This document shows, one piece after another, positions 39,101 to 47,084 of a stretch of DNA of 64,000 nt (within the stretch, counting starts at the first letter, position 1; each line of letters begins with the position of its first letter). The position numbers and the translations under genes are program-made. Under the pieces are notes generated by a model that worked only from the letters and a program-made list of their open reading frames with translations, made no database searches and was not told where the DNA came from. The DNA lies in NCBI GenBank assembly GCA_002720745.1, contig PBJO01000007.1, forward strand, positions 171,781 through 235,780, written 5' to 3'. Origin of the DNA: Balneola sp. (GTDB lineage: Bacteria; Bacteroidota; Rhodothermia; Balneolales; Balneolaceae).

Positions 39101-39470
39101 CAGTAATCTTTTGCAATACTTCAGTCCTTTGAACCATTGAACTGGCATTTATTATAGCGCCTGTATCGTAGGGCCTACGTTGAAGTGATGGAAAGCTGAG
39201 TACTTTTTTTATGCCTAGTTCAAGTAAGTCACTCTCAGTGACTCGCATTTCCTCATCGTTTTCACAGACATAGATAATGGGCTTTTTATGGTCAATGCCT
39301 GCAATTAAAAAAGATAGTAATGAACCTATTACTTGCTTTAACTCAACTCTTAGTGGTTTTACTCTACTAGATTGATCGGACTCAGATTTTTTGATGAGTT
39401 GGTAGTAGTGTTGAAATGAGGGATCTTGGAAAATATCTTTTACAAGATTTATCTTAGAATGATTACTCAT
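36111..39470 (-). CDS. mfd: Transcription-repair coupling factor Mfd
   Basis: A translocase (1119 aa) that removes stalled RNA polymerase from damaged DNA and recruits UvrA. Order: UvrB-like damage region, RID/CarD-like domain with GDYVVHVDYGIGKFSGF, the RecG-like helicase with Walker A GDVGFGKTEVAIRSAF, DEEQRFGV, TATPIPRTL and GRVGRSNRKA, then the TRCF C-terminal domain. I place the start at ATG 39470; a GTG at 39473 overlaps the BatA TAG by one base and would add one residue. It sits directly downstream of the BatA-like gene. Confidence 0.97.
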   Translation of the reverse strand: MSNHSKINLVKDIFQDPSFQHYYQLIKKSESDQSSRVKPLRVELKQVIGSLLSFLIAGIDHKKPIIYVCENDEEMRVTESDLLELGIKKVLSFPSLQRRPYDTGAIINASSMVQRTEVLQKITEKNDFIILCSAEGLFDFIQDPVTFQSAKLELEKSREYQFQHIQEHLTLNGYKNVRFVDEPGEIAIRGGILDIYPYSGEYPIRIEFFGNEIESIREFDADSQRSVAFLDRVSIVPDISNIQHESLHNFLDYLGEKVHFVVKDESLILSCLTKLYDDAVERYDPKSQELSPKKLFLDATSFKSIIGEKAESLSYIGFSETTEFDQIITFDARPQPDFNGVIRQVIEDIERQSKQGFATYICCDNQGQVERFEELLPAVSSSYKYSLLGQSLNKGFILENLKLAVYTDHQIFNRYHRPKIKKRRYSGGISFKEIYDLNLGDYVVHVDYGIGKFSGFKKIEVKGVIQEVVVVQYQENSTLYVNLSSLHKLQKYSAKEGMAPRVTKLGSGEWARKKAQTRKKVKNIARDLIELYAKRKMKKAFAYSADNAWQVEMEARFEFEETLDQDSAIKAVKEDMMNEQPMDRLVCGDVGFGKTEVAIRSAFKAVMDNKQVAVLVPTTLLADQHLKTFRKRMNDFPVKVDALSRFKSAKEQKEILNGVRTGEVDILIGTHRILSKDIIFKDLGLIIIDEEQRFGVSAKEKLKELKATVDVLTLTATPIPRTLQFALMGARDLSIITTPPPNRRPVQTEIHSFDETLIKDALVQEISRGGQAFFIHNRVGNIEEMTHLIHSLIPEIRVRYAHGQMKTAELEIIIQDFYNNRFDVLISTNIVENGIDISNANTIIINDAERFGLAELHQLRGRVGRSNRKAFCYLITRPIDQLTPEARKRLIALEEFSDLGSGFNIAMRDLDIRGAGDILGGEQSGFINDIGFELYTKILDEAVQEVKEQEFNHLFEGGEKRLAIPETQIVMDESALLPQQYVSDNVERLNLYRKLAKANTVEEIEDWRSEVEDRFGPFPIDASRLLQCKILQYYASNLYFNKITLRVGKMWCMCPKVKSALGRSYYESPLFTNILNHIKKVAEDSHTIIQKDDAIRFLFEEVDNLSDAIDLLKKIYESQ

Positions 39471-39472
39471 CA

Positions 39473-40471
39473 CTATACCTCTACTATTGAACGCAAAACA
39501 AATTGCTTGAGAATAAAGTAGCTAGTCATAAATAGTAGACTCAATGCTAAATATAGAGGGTAGAGATCAGTGAAATCAGTGTAGAGAATTTCTTCTACTT
39601 TAGTTCGTTCAAGAGTATCTATCTCTTGGTAAATTCTCAGTAGTTCTTGGGAATCAGTAGCTCTATAATACTTTCCACCGGTTAACTCAGCTATGCGTAG
39701 TAACATATCTTCATCTAAATCTACCTGAATATTACGGTATCTACGCCCAAAAATTGGATCATCAACCGGATATGGAGCGGTTCCTCGAGATCCTGCTCCA
39801 ATTGTATATATTTTGATATCATAAGCGATAGCTAAATCCGCAGCGGTTACGGGGTCAATTTCACCGGCGTTGTTCTGTCCGTCTGTTAATAAAATAATGA
39901 CCTTACTTTTTGCCGAACTATCCTTTAGTCTATTAACAGAGGTCGCAATACCCATTCCAATTGCCGTTCCATCCTGTATCACGCCCATTTCGACTTCATC
40001 AATAAGCTCCTTTAAGAGACGGTAATCTAGTGTTGGTGGGCAAACCGTGAAACTTTGCATAGCAAATGATACCAAACCAATACGGTCTGAGATACGCTTA
40101 TCTATAAACTCTTTTGCTACCTCTCTTGCGGCTTCGAATCGATTAGGTTTTAAATCCTCAGCTTTCATAGATGATGAGATATCCAGTGCCAATACAATAT
40201 CAATACCATCGGCATTACGTTCAACCGTAGTAAGTTGCTCTTGTGGTCGTGCTAAGGCATAAATTAAACTGGTGAGACCTAGTATAAAAAATAATTGACC
40301 TAACCAATGAAGGTGTTGCTTTCGGTTACCAGGTAAGTTTTTGAACGATTGGGTATCTGAAAATAAGAGTGCAGGTCGTTTGTTAAGAAAGAAGCGATAT
40401 AAATAAACGCCGATAATGAACGGAATAACCAGGTACGCCCAAAGCCACATTGGATTAGCAAATTCTATCAT
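39473..40471 (-). CDS. batA: BatA-like membrane protein with VWA domain
   Basis: A 332-residue inner-membrane protein with a von Willebrand factor A domain between membrane spans. N-terminal hydrophobic segments (about residues 10-28 and 58-75, YLVIPFIIGVYLYRF and LFFILGLTSLIYALA) are followed by the MIDAS motif LALDISSSMKAED, a loop threonine in DGTAIGMG and the aspartate in LLTDGQNNAGE; a C-terminal span (LYLALSLLFMTSYFILK) closes it. Bat proteins work with MoxR ATPases and DUF58 proteins in envelope stress or aerotolerance. ATG 40471 overlaps the upstream gene's TGA (ATGA). Confidence 0.88.
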   Translation of the reverse strand: MIEFANPMWLWAYLVIPFIIGVYLYRFFLNKRPALLFSDTQSFKNLPGNRKQHLHWLGQLFFILGLTSLIYALARPQEQLTTVERNADGIDIVLALDISSSMKAEDLKPNRFEAAREVAKEFIDKRISDRIGLVSFAMQSFTVCPPTLDYRLLKELIDEVEMGVIQDGTAIGMGIATSVNRLKDSSAKSKVIILLTDGQNNAGEIDPVTAADLAIAYDIKIYTIGAGSRGTAPYPVDDPIFGRRYRNIQVDLDEDMLLRIAELTGGKYYRATDSQELLRIYQEIDTLERTKVEEILYTDFTDLYPLYLALSLLFMTSYFILKQFVLRSIVEV

Positions 40472-41547
40472 TGCAAAGAGACTCCCGGTTCAGAATTTTG
40501 AGGGTAACCATGAAACTGTTCAAATTCTTGTTTATGAGCTTGAAGGTGCCTTTTATGCCGGTCAATAAGTAAATCTATGCAAGCAAAAGACTCATCTAAA
40601 AGGAGTCGAATTTGCTCTTCATTAGGCTTGTATTTGGCAAATTTGACTCGGTCTGCATTATTGAGTAGGCTCCTAATTTTTTGAATTATGGCAGTTGATT
40701 CAGCCGCCTTATTGAGGTATTCGAGTAATTCTCGAGAGGTAGATTCTAATGCTGGAAAGCCATAAAGTGTTTCATAATAATCCCGGAAGGCGTCACTGAT
40801 ACGTAAATAATAGACTTTAACATTATCATCGGTTTTAGGGAAATCATCTTTACGAATAGATTCTAGTTCATTTTGTAATTTTTGTAAGGGAGACTCATAA
40901 ACGGGTAGTTCTGCAGACTGTTTGGGCTCGATTGCTTTGTTTCGAAAGCGATAATACCACCAGAGTAATACTAAAATTGTGACTACAATGCCTAGGATTA
41001 AAACAAACAACCAGGGGTTGATAAAGTCATAATTTGGTTTAATCGGATTTAATTCAAGAGAATCGCCACGTGCTATAATTAGCTCTAGCTTTGAGCTAAA
41101 TGGTAAACGAATGGGTGGTGCTGTTATCGAAAAGGTATCCTCCTTAGCCTTGTATAATATTTGCAAACCATTTAATAACAGATCCTGGTTTCCAAAGTAT
41201 TGAAAGGTATATACAACACTATCTTCAAAAGCTGTTGATCCATAGCTTGCATTTGCAAGAATAAGACTAGGAGGAAAAGAGTTAGAATCTGGGAAGATAA
41301 TTTCATAATCTTTGCGTAAACGGCTAGCTATGGTAATTTTGAATGGAGTCGAAATGCTAATAGAGTCGGCTTCTGAATAAATTCTTTGTCCATTCTTTAA
41401 TTGGAGTTCAAATGGGTCCTCGTCATATGTGCGGGTCTGAATTTGCGCATGAAGTGTAGTGGCGCTAAAGTATGTCCATAAAATACTTAACCACAATACA
41501 TAAATATTACATCCAAAAAAGTTTTGAGAGATCTTATTAGCAAACAT
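40468..41547 (-). CDS. Membrane protein of the BatA/DUF58 cluster (BatD/DUF4381-like)
   Basis: With start ATG 41547 it is 359 aa, beginning with a signal sequence MFANKISQNFFGCNIYVLW and cleavage near LHAQ. A periplasmic beta-rich region rich in serine and acidic residues follows, then one membrane span near residues 186-207 (LFVLILGIVVTILVLLWWYYR) and a cytoplasmic helical tail (SRELLEYLNKAAESTAIIQK). This layout (export signal, Ig-like region, span, helical tail ending near the VWA gene) is that of proteins lying before BatA in Bacteroidota, sometimes called BatD or DUF4381-like. A longer frame to 41679 is possible but lacks an export signal at its end. It overlaps the BatA gene by four bases. 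Confidence 0.7.
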   Translation of the reverse strand: MFANKISQNFFGCNIYVLWLSILWTYFSATTLHAQIQTRTYDEDPFELQLKNGQRIYSEADSISISTPFKITIASRLRKDYEIIFPDSNSFPPSLILANASYGSTAFEDSVVYTFQYFGNQDLLLNGLQILYKAKEDTFSITAPPIRLPFSSKLELIIARGDSLELNPIKPNYDFINPWLFVLILGIVVTILVLLWWYYRFRNKAIEPKQSAELPVYESPLQKLQNELESIRKDDFPKTDDNVKVYYLRISDAFRDYYETLYGFPALESTSRELLEYLNKAAESTAIIQKIRSLLNNADRVKFAKYKPNEEQIRLLLDESFACIDLLIDRHKRHLQAHKQEFEQFHGYPQNSEPGVSLQ

Positions 41548-41680
41548 TTTATATATCTTTTTTAGAATAGTTGCGCTAAAAGGCTTATATGAGTTTGTAG
41601 CAATCACATTTTTTCTTTTTTTCCTTGCAGTATGTTGCATAGTTAAAGATGCATACACTCTTGTGGAATTACTAAGCAAT

Positions 41681-41771
41681 CAGAATAATCTAAAATAATA
41701 ACTATCATACTTAATTAGGTGGTTATTTTGTTTGAAATGGTAGGAATCGTGAGTAAATTTAGATTATTTTG
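41681..41771. repeat. 14-base inverted repeat in divergent gap
   Basis: Arms at 41681-41694 (CAGAATAATCTAAA) and 41758-41771 (TTTAGATTATTTTG) pair over 14 bases with one G-T position, separated by 63 bases. It lies between the BatD-like gene (minus) and the M23 lipoprotein gene (plus), where divergent promoters are expected. Could be a binding site or an RNA stem. Confidence 0.5.
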
Positions 41772-41879
41772 GAGATCTATGCAGTAATGATAATGTTTAA
41801 GAATTCAAATAAAGTGTTTGTGTTTATTCATTGTAATGCCTAGATCATTCATTTTTTAGGTATTGTATTACTATACTGT

Positions 41880-43169
41880 ATGTTCCATCACTATTTGGTG
41901 CTTTTGGCTTTATTTCTTTTTTATGGTCTTGCTGGTTGTTTGTATCAACCTCAAATGACAGAGCTTGATTCGGATACACTCAGTGAGATTCAAGAAGAGT
42001 TTCCAATCGATGGATTTGGATATGCTTCAGATATTGGAATATTAGAACGTGGTGAGATTCTAGCAAATCAAAATTTGTACGAGCTGTTAGAAGAGATGGG
42101 TGTTTCACAGCAGGTAATTTGGCAGGTATCCAATGAATTGAAGCAGAAATTAGGTTTTCGATTTTTAAAACAAAACCAAATATACTATCGATATCGAAAA
42201 CACAACAACTTTGGTGATGTACACTATGCACCCGTACTTATCCTTATGGAGTCTAATGTACGCTATATAAAAATAGATTTGAGCGATGGTATTCTTGTTC
42301 AGGCATCTGCTAAACCAATTACAATTCGAATTCGTCAGATTGAAGGGATTATTGAGTCTTCATTATATAAGTCCTTGGTATTGCAAGGTCATTCTGCAGG
42401 AGTTGGAATAGAATTAAATGAAATATTTGCCTGGCAGATTGATTTTTTCCGCTTATATCAAGGTGATAATTATCGAGCTATTTACGAAGAATTCATATCG
42501 GAAGGAGAAGTGGTTGGAGTAGGTAGAGTGCTAGCCGCTGTATTTATTCATCAAAATAGTGTGTACAAAGCATTTTATTATAAGGACGAACAGCAGCAGG
42601 GTTACTATGATTCTGAAGGAAATGGAATTCAAAAGGCTTTACTTAAAGCGCCATTTAGGTATAATCAGCGGATTAGTTCAAGTTTTAATTACAGTCGATT
42701 TCATCCTGTTTTGAAACAAAGTATACCCCATACAGGTACAGATTATGCAGCACCACTTGGAACACCTGTGATAGCTGTTGGTGATGGTGAAATAATTGAA
42801 TGCAAATATAAAGGTGCAAATGGAAATATTGTGCAAATACAGCATAATGACACTTACAGAACAGCTTATCTGCACCTAAATGGATTTGGTCCTAATATAA
42901 AAAAGGGGGTACAGGTAAAACAAGGTCAAGTGATTGGATACGTAGGTCGTACGGGAAGGGTAACAGGAGTTCATTTGCATTATACGCTGTACAAGCACAA
43001 TGTACCTATTAATTCAGTTGAGGTTAATTTACCCTCTCAAGAATCCTTATCTGAATCTGCCATTAATAAATTTAATCTTGAAGTACAAAAATATTCATTT
43101 TTATTGGGTCAAGGCAGTATTCTATCTCCTACTAATAACGACTCATACGACGTTGAAAAAAACTCATAA
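41880..43169 (+). CDS. M23-family peptidase lipoprotein (LytM-like)
   Basis: A 429-residue exported cell-wall peptidase or peptidase-like factor. It begins with a lipoprotein signal sequence: hydrophobic LLALFLFYG and lipobox LAGC, so C20 would be the lipid-carrying residue. The C-terminal M23 domain has the zinc ligands His/Asp in HTGTDYAAPLGTPV and HLHY (HxH), so an active endopeptidase is likely. The middle part is a LysM-free region of unknown fold. ATG 41880. Its last 38 bases overlap the convergent DUF58 gene. Role: peptidoglycan hydrolysis or activation, anchored in the envelope. Confidence 0.88.
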   Translation: MFHHYLVLLALFLFYGLAGCLYQPQMTELDSDTLSEIQEEFPIDGFGYASDIGILERGEILANQNLYELLEEMGVSQQVIWQVSNELKQKLGFRFLKQNQIYYRYRKHNNFGDVHYAPVLILMESNVRYIKIDLSDGILVQASAKPITIRIRQIEGIIESSLYKSLVLQGHSAGVGIELNEIFAWQIDFFRLYQGDNYRAIYEEFISEGEVVGVGRVLAAVFIHQNSVYKAFYYKDEQQQGYYDSEGNGIQKALLKAPFRYNQRISSSFNYSRFHPVLKQSIPHTGTDYAAPLGTPVIAVGDGEIIECKYKGANGNIVQIQHNDTYRTAYLHLNGFGPNIKKGVQVKQGQVIGYVGRTGRVTGVHLHYTLYKHNVPINSVEVNLPSQESLSESAINKFNLEVQKYSFLLGQGSILSPTNNDSYDVEKNS

Positions 43170-44007
43170 GAGGTTGCACATACGACTTATTAGTATGTAC
43201 AACAATAGTATCCATTTGTAATTTCACCATACGCATATCAAAAGCGTCATGTTTTGCTTTAAGCTTTGCTTGAAGATGGGCGCGCAGTTTTTTATTAGAA
43301 CTATTTACTACAACATGCTCTGCTGTTTCGGCATTATATAGTGGTAATATGCCTAAATTTGGTAGCTGTTCTTCAAATGGGTGCCGTATACTTAGGTTAA
43401 CAAGATCATGCTTTTGATTAGTTATTTTCAACGATATTTCATACTCAGAATCTTGAAAATCTGATGCTAACACAATTATGGATTTACGATTCAGTATACG
43501 ATTAACATAATTTAATGCAATGGATATGCTGGTACCATTACCTGTTGCTTTAGTAGTATAAAGCTCCCTTATAATTCTGAGTACATGTTTTTTTCCTTTC
43601 TTTGGCGGGACCACTTTTTCCACCACATCACTGAAGAGTATTAAGCCAACTTTGTCGTCATTTTGTATCGCACTAAATGCTAGTACCGCACAGATTTCAA
43701 TAGTAAATTCTGACTTATTGTATGTTCTATTGCCTAAATTACCACTATTAGAAATGTCAACACAGAGCATTAGGGTTTGTTCACGTTCTTCTTCAAAAAT
43801 TTTAATGAAAGGTTCACCCGTTCGGGCTGTAACATTCCAGTCAATTTGCCTAATATCATCTCCATACGAATAAGATCTAACCTCAGAGAAGGCCATACCC
43901 TTACCCTTGAAAGCCGACTGATATTCACCTCCAAATAGATTATTAACTAATCCCTTGGATTGTATTTCAAGTTTACGAATTTTTTTTAGGATCTCTTTTG
44001 AAATCAT
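43132..44007 (-). CDS. DUF58 domain protein (MoxR/Bat cluster partner)
   Basis: A 291-residue DUF58 protein. Visible family motif: FKGKGMAFSEVRSYSYGDDIRQIDWNVTAR (in parts: SEVRSYSYGDD and IDWNVTARTG) and FEEEREQTLMLCVDISNS, which resembles a VWA-type metal site. Such proteins act with MoxR chaperones and Bat proteins. Start ATG 44007 gives a typical N-terminus MISKEILKKIRKLE; a longer frame to 44100 is unlikely. It overlaps the M23 gene tail to tail by 38 bases. No MoxR gene lies in the window. Confidence 0.85.
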   Translation of the reverse strand: MISKEILKKIRKLEIQSKGLVNNLFGGEYQSAFKGKGMAFSEVRSYSYGDDIRQIDWNVTARTGEPFIKIFEEEREQTLMLCVDISNSGNLGNRTYNKSEFTIEICAVLAFSAIQNDDKVGLILFSDVVEKVVPPKKGKKHVLRIIRELYTTKATGNGTSISIALNYVNRILNRKSIIVLASDFQDSEYEISLKITNQKHDLVNLSIRHPFEEQLPNLGILPLYNAETAEHVVVNSSNKKLRAHLQAKLKAKHDAFDMRMVKLQMDTIVVHTNKSYVQPLMSFFQRRMSRY

Positions 44008-44130
44008 AGTAATTGGAGTTATCCAATAGTAGAAATTGTTATGTTTAAATGCATAGAAAACTAATTCACTCATTTCATTTATTGTTCCAAACATACACAA
44101 TATGACAAAAATACATTACAGTAGAACAAT

Positions 44131-44865
44131 ATGGGGTTAGAAAAAGCTACTGCAGTTGTTTTACGAACAATTGACTATCAAGAATCTAGCAAAATAATTA
44201 CCGTATTCACTGAGTCATATGGCAAGTTTGCTCTTATTGCAAGGGGTGCAAAGAAACCAAAAGGGCAACATAGCGGTATTTTAGAAGTTGGAAACACTTT
44301 AGATATAAGCTTTGCATACAAGCCAAATCGTACAGTTCAAGATTTGAGAACAGTGGACTTGGTTCACTCAGTATCTAAGCTGCGAAGAGATCTCAGAACA
44401 TGGCTTCTGTTGTTTCAAGTCTTGGAGCGAATAACCGCATTGGTTCATGAGCATGAAATCAATAAGGATTTATTCCAGCTTTTAAGCCAATTCTTGGGCT
44501 GGTTAACTAAACAAGAACAAGTACTAATACACGTGTTACCTTATATTCAAATTCGGTGTATGAGTTGCAGTGGAATTGAATTACAGCTTGAACTTACTAA
44601 AATGGCTAAGCAGTCATATTTACATATCCCGAGCGGCTTGCTTAGTGAGATATCTACTCAAACAGGAGAGAAAAAATTTAGTGAACGACAAACGAAGTTT
44701 CTCGTTGCAGTGTTATTATATAAAACAAAAGAATTTCTAACAATTGATTTAAGTAAAAATGAGTTGATTGGATTGGTTCAAAATTTGGATGCCTATTTTC
44801 ACTATCATATAGAAGGTTATAATCCACAGCGGTCTCAACAATTTTTCGATCTTTTTGTATCCTAG
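44131..44865 (+). CDS. recO: DNA repair protein RecO
   Basis: RecO (244 aa) helps load RecA onto SSB-covered single-stranded DNA in RecFOR recombination. The N-terminal OB-fold shows EKATAVVLRTIDYQESSKI and FALIARGAKKPKGQHSG, the latter an ARGARKPKS-like signature. The C-terminal part contains one CMSC pair (around residue 140) where many RecO proteins have a four-cysteine zinc site; only two cysteines are present, so zinc is probably lost. ATG 44131. Followed by the HtrA gene after a 48-base gap. Confidence 0.9.
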   Translation: MGLEKATAVVLRTIDYQESSKIITVFTESYGKFALIARGAKKPKGQHSGILEVGNTLDISFAYKPNRTVQDLRTVDLVHSVSKLRRDLRTWLLLFQVLERITALVHEHEINKDLFQLLSQFLGWLTKQEQVLIHVLPYIQIRCMSCSGIELQLELTKMAKQSYLHIPSGLLSEISTQTGEKKFSERQTKFLVAVLLYKTKEFLTIDLSKNELIGLVQNLDAYFHYHIEGYNPQRSQQFFDLFVS

Positions 44866-44913
44866 CCATTAACTTAAACAAATACACACTACATATTTAT
44901 CGTATATACATAG

Positions 44914-46482
44914 ATGGATAATATGAATATAAATCGCCGTTTAACGTACCTTCTACTATTGTTGATAGGCCTTAGCATTGGCTTTGTATGGGATAGCTAT
45001 CTAGACCGTGATTCTAAGACTATGTTTGCTGAAGTTGAATATACCTCTATTTCAAAAAGTGATAGTGTACTGATTGATGATGTGTTTCTTGAAAACATCA
45101 GTGAACGATTCCTATTTAAAAAAGTAGCCAGCAGCGTGACCTCTTCTGTAGTTTACATTGAAACTATAGTTCCGGTAGATTTGCCAGATGATGAAAATCA
45201 TAACTTTTCCGAAGATTTTTGGGATCGATTTTTACCTAAAAGTGCGCGATCAGTAGGTTCAGGTGTTATAATAAGTCAAGATGGATACATACTAACCAAT
45301 CATCACGTTATTGAAGGGGCTAGAGATGAAGGTATTCAGGTAGTGTTAAACGATAAGCGAGAATTTGAAGCATCTATTATTGGTTCGGACCCTACTACTG
45401 ACTTAGCAGTGATAAAAATACCTGCAGATAACCTTCCAGCAGCTGTTATAGGAAACTCAGATCAAGTACAAGTGGGTGAGTGGGTCATGGCTGTTGGTAA
45501 TCCTTTTAGGCTCAAAGCTACAGTAACTGCTGGCATAATAAGTGCACTGGGAAGAGACGTCCAGATAATAAATGACCGAATGAGAATCGAAAGTTTTATC
45601 CAAACCGATGCGGCAATAAATAAAGGTAATAGCGGTGGTGCCTTGGTGAATACCAGTGCTCAAATAATCGGTATAAATACTGCAATAGCCTCACAAAGTG
45701 GGAGTTATCAAGGATATGGTTTCGCTGTCCCTAGTAATTTAGCCATTAAGGTTGCCTCAGATATCATTCAATACGGGAGTGTCAGACGAGCATTAGTTGG
45801 TGTTCAGATTCAATCGGTAGACTATCGAAGAGCCTTAGAATTGCATTTACCAAATGTAGTAGGAGTGGAAATTATATCGCTAACTCCCGAAGGGCCAGCA
45901 GATAAAGCAGGACTCAAAAAAGGTGATATTGTGCTTGAGGTAAATGGATTTCCAGTGAATGCTTCTAATGCGTTGCAGGAAAGAATTGCTCTATTAAAGC
46001 CCAATACTGAAGCCCAGCTCACCATTTGGCGCGATAAAATATCCTTCGTAAGTACGGTTATTTTGGAAGAATTAGAACTTCCGGAGATTATTATAGCCCA
46101 GTCAAACTTGGAATCTAATTCACTTATGTCTCCAAAAGATAATACTATACGCCCTGAATCTTATAGCAGAGAGTTAGAGCGGGGAAGACTCTGGATTTCT
46201 ACCGATCTAGGCTTTAATATTTTAGGATTAGCTAAGCCAGAAAACCCTAATTTGTTTGATTTATATGTTCAAGAGATAGATTCAGCGTCAACTGCATTTA
46301 AACGAGGTCTTAGGGATAAGGTTGAGATTATACGTATTGATGGAGAAATAGTTCAGTCAGCTGAAGAACTACAAAAATATTTCAATAAATTAGCTGCTAT
46401 TAGGAATAAGTTAGCAGTAAAATTTGAGGTCAGAAGGGAGGATGAAAGTATACATCACATTCACATTCCATTAGATAATTAA
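44914..46482 (+). CDS. htrA: Membrane-anchored HtrA/Deg-type serine protease with two PDZ domains
   Basis: A 522-residue periplasmic quality-control protease. An N-terminal membrane segment (residues 9-26, RLTYLLLLLIGLSIGFVW) anchors it, as in DegS. Trypsin-like triad: H131 in TNHHVIEGA, D163 in TTDLAVIKI, S240 in KGNSGGALV. Two PDZ domains follow: one around GPADKAGLKKGDIVLEVNG, a second, more divergent one near residues 450-515 (SASTAFKRGLRDKVEIIRIDG). No long cleavable signal is seen. ATG 44914 or 44923 could start it. It lies upstream of a small lipoprotein gene and the amidohydrolase series. Confidence 0.92.
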   Translation: MDNMNINRRLTYLLLLLIGLSIGFVWDSYLDRDSKTMFAEVEYTSISKSDSVLIDDVFLENISERFLFKKVASSVTSSVVYIETIVPVDLPDDENHNFSEDFWDRFLPKSARSVGSGVIISQDGYILTNHHVIEGARDEGIQVVLNDKREFEASIIGSDPTTDLAVIKIPADNLPAAVIGNSDQVQVGEWVMAVGNPFRLKATVTAGIISALGRDVQIINDRMRIESFIQTDAAINKGNSGGALVNTSAQIIGINTAIASQSGSYQGYGFAVPSNLAIKVASDIIQYGSVRRALVGVQIQSVDYRRALELHLPNVVGVEIISLTPEGPADKAGLKKGDIVLEVNGFPVNASNALQERIALLKPNTEAQLTIWRDKISFVSTVILEELELPEIIIAQSNLESNSLMSPKDNTIRPESYSRELERGRLWISTDLGFNILGLAKPENPNLFDLYVQEIDSASTAFKRGLRDKVEIIRIDGEIVQSAEELQKYFNKLAAIRNKLAVKFEVRREDESIHHIHIPLDN

Positions 46483-46494
46483 TCAATATTATTC

Positions 46495-47010
46495 ATGAAG
46501 TACTTTCTATGCATCATTGTCTCCTTAATATCTTTCTATTCATGTTCTTTAACAGATACCATTACAAATCAAGATTCAATGTATTTTACATTCCCCGCTT
46601 GGTATATAACGGACGCTTATGTTAGCGATTCAACTAGTATTCATTATTTTTTGAGTTTTCAATCAGAAGATTCTACGGCTTCAGCAATTCACGGATTGAA
46701 GGAGGCAAAGATTGAGTTTATTAATAGTATAGATGACAAAGTTGAAGGAGTCAGAAATCAACAAGATGATAGGGAATTTTGGTCAAGCCCAGCTGTAATA
46801 CAGTCACTTCGAAGTAGTATATATTTGTTAATTGATGTTATGGATACCAGCAATGAAATTACCTTTAAAAAAAATGATGCCAATTATTTTGAACATTATG
46901 TACAAATGAGTCTAAAAAAAGATAAACTTATTGATGAGTTAAAAAAATCTACGGGTAATCAGCTAAGTACAAGGCAGAATTTCTGGATTAAATTAAATGA
47001 GTCCCTCTAA
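46495..47010 (+). CDS. Small putative lipoprotein, function unknown
   Basis: A 171-residue protein with a hydrophobic N-terminal export signal ending in a cysteine (ISFYSCSL), which could be lipidated, though the residues before the Cys are not ideal for a lipobox. After it comes a short region with acidic and serine-rich stretches and few aromatic residues, and no recognisable domain. ATG 46495, 12 bases after the HtrA stop, so it is likely co-transcribed. I do not recognise a family. Confidence 0.6.
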   Translation: MKYFLCIIVSLISFYSCSLTDTITNQDSMYFTFPAWYITDAYVSDSTSIHYFLSFQSEDSTASAIHGLKEAKIEFINSIDDKVEGVRNQQDDREFWSSPAVIQSLRSSIYLLIDVMDTSNEITFKKNDANYFEHYVQMSLKKDKLIDELKKSTGNQLSTRQNFWIKLNESL

Positions 47011-47084
47011 TTACACAGTTTTAAGACAAAGAACAGTGATATTATTTGTTACTTCACAATAATAATTAAAACAATACATGAACT

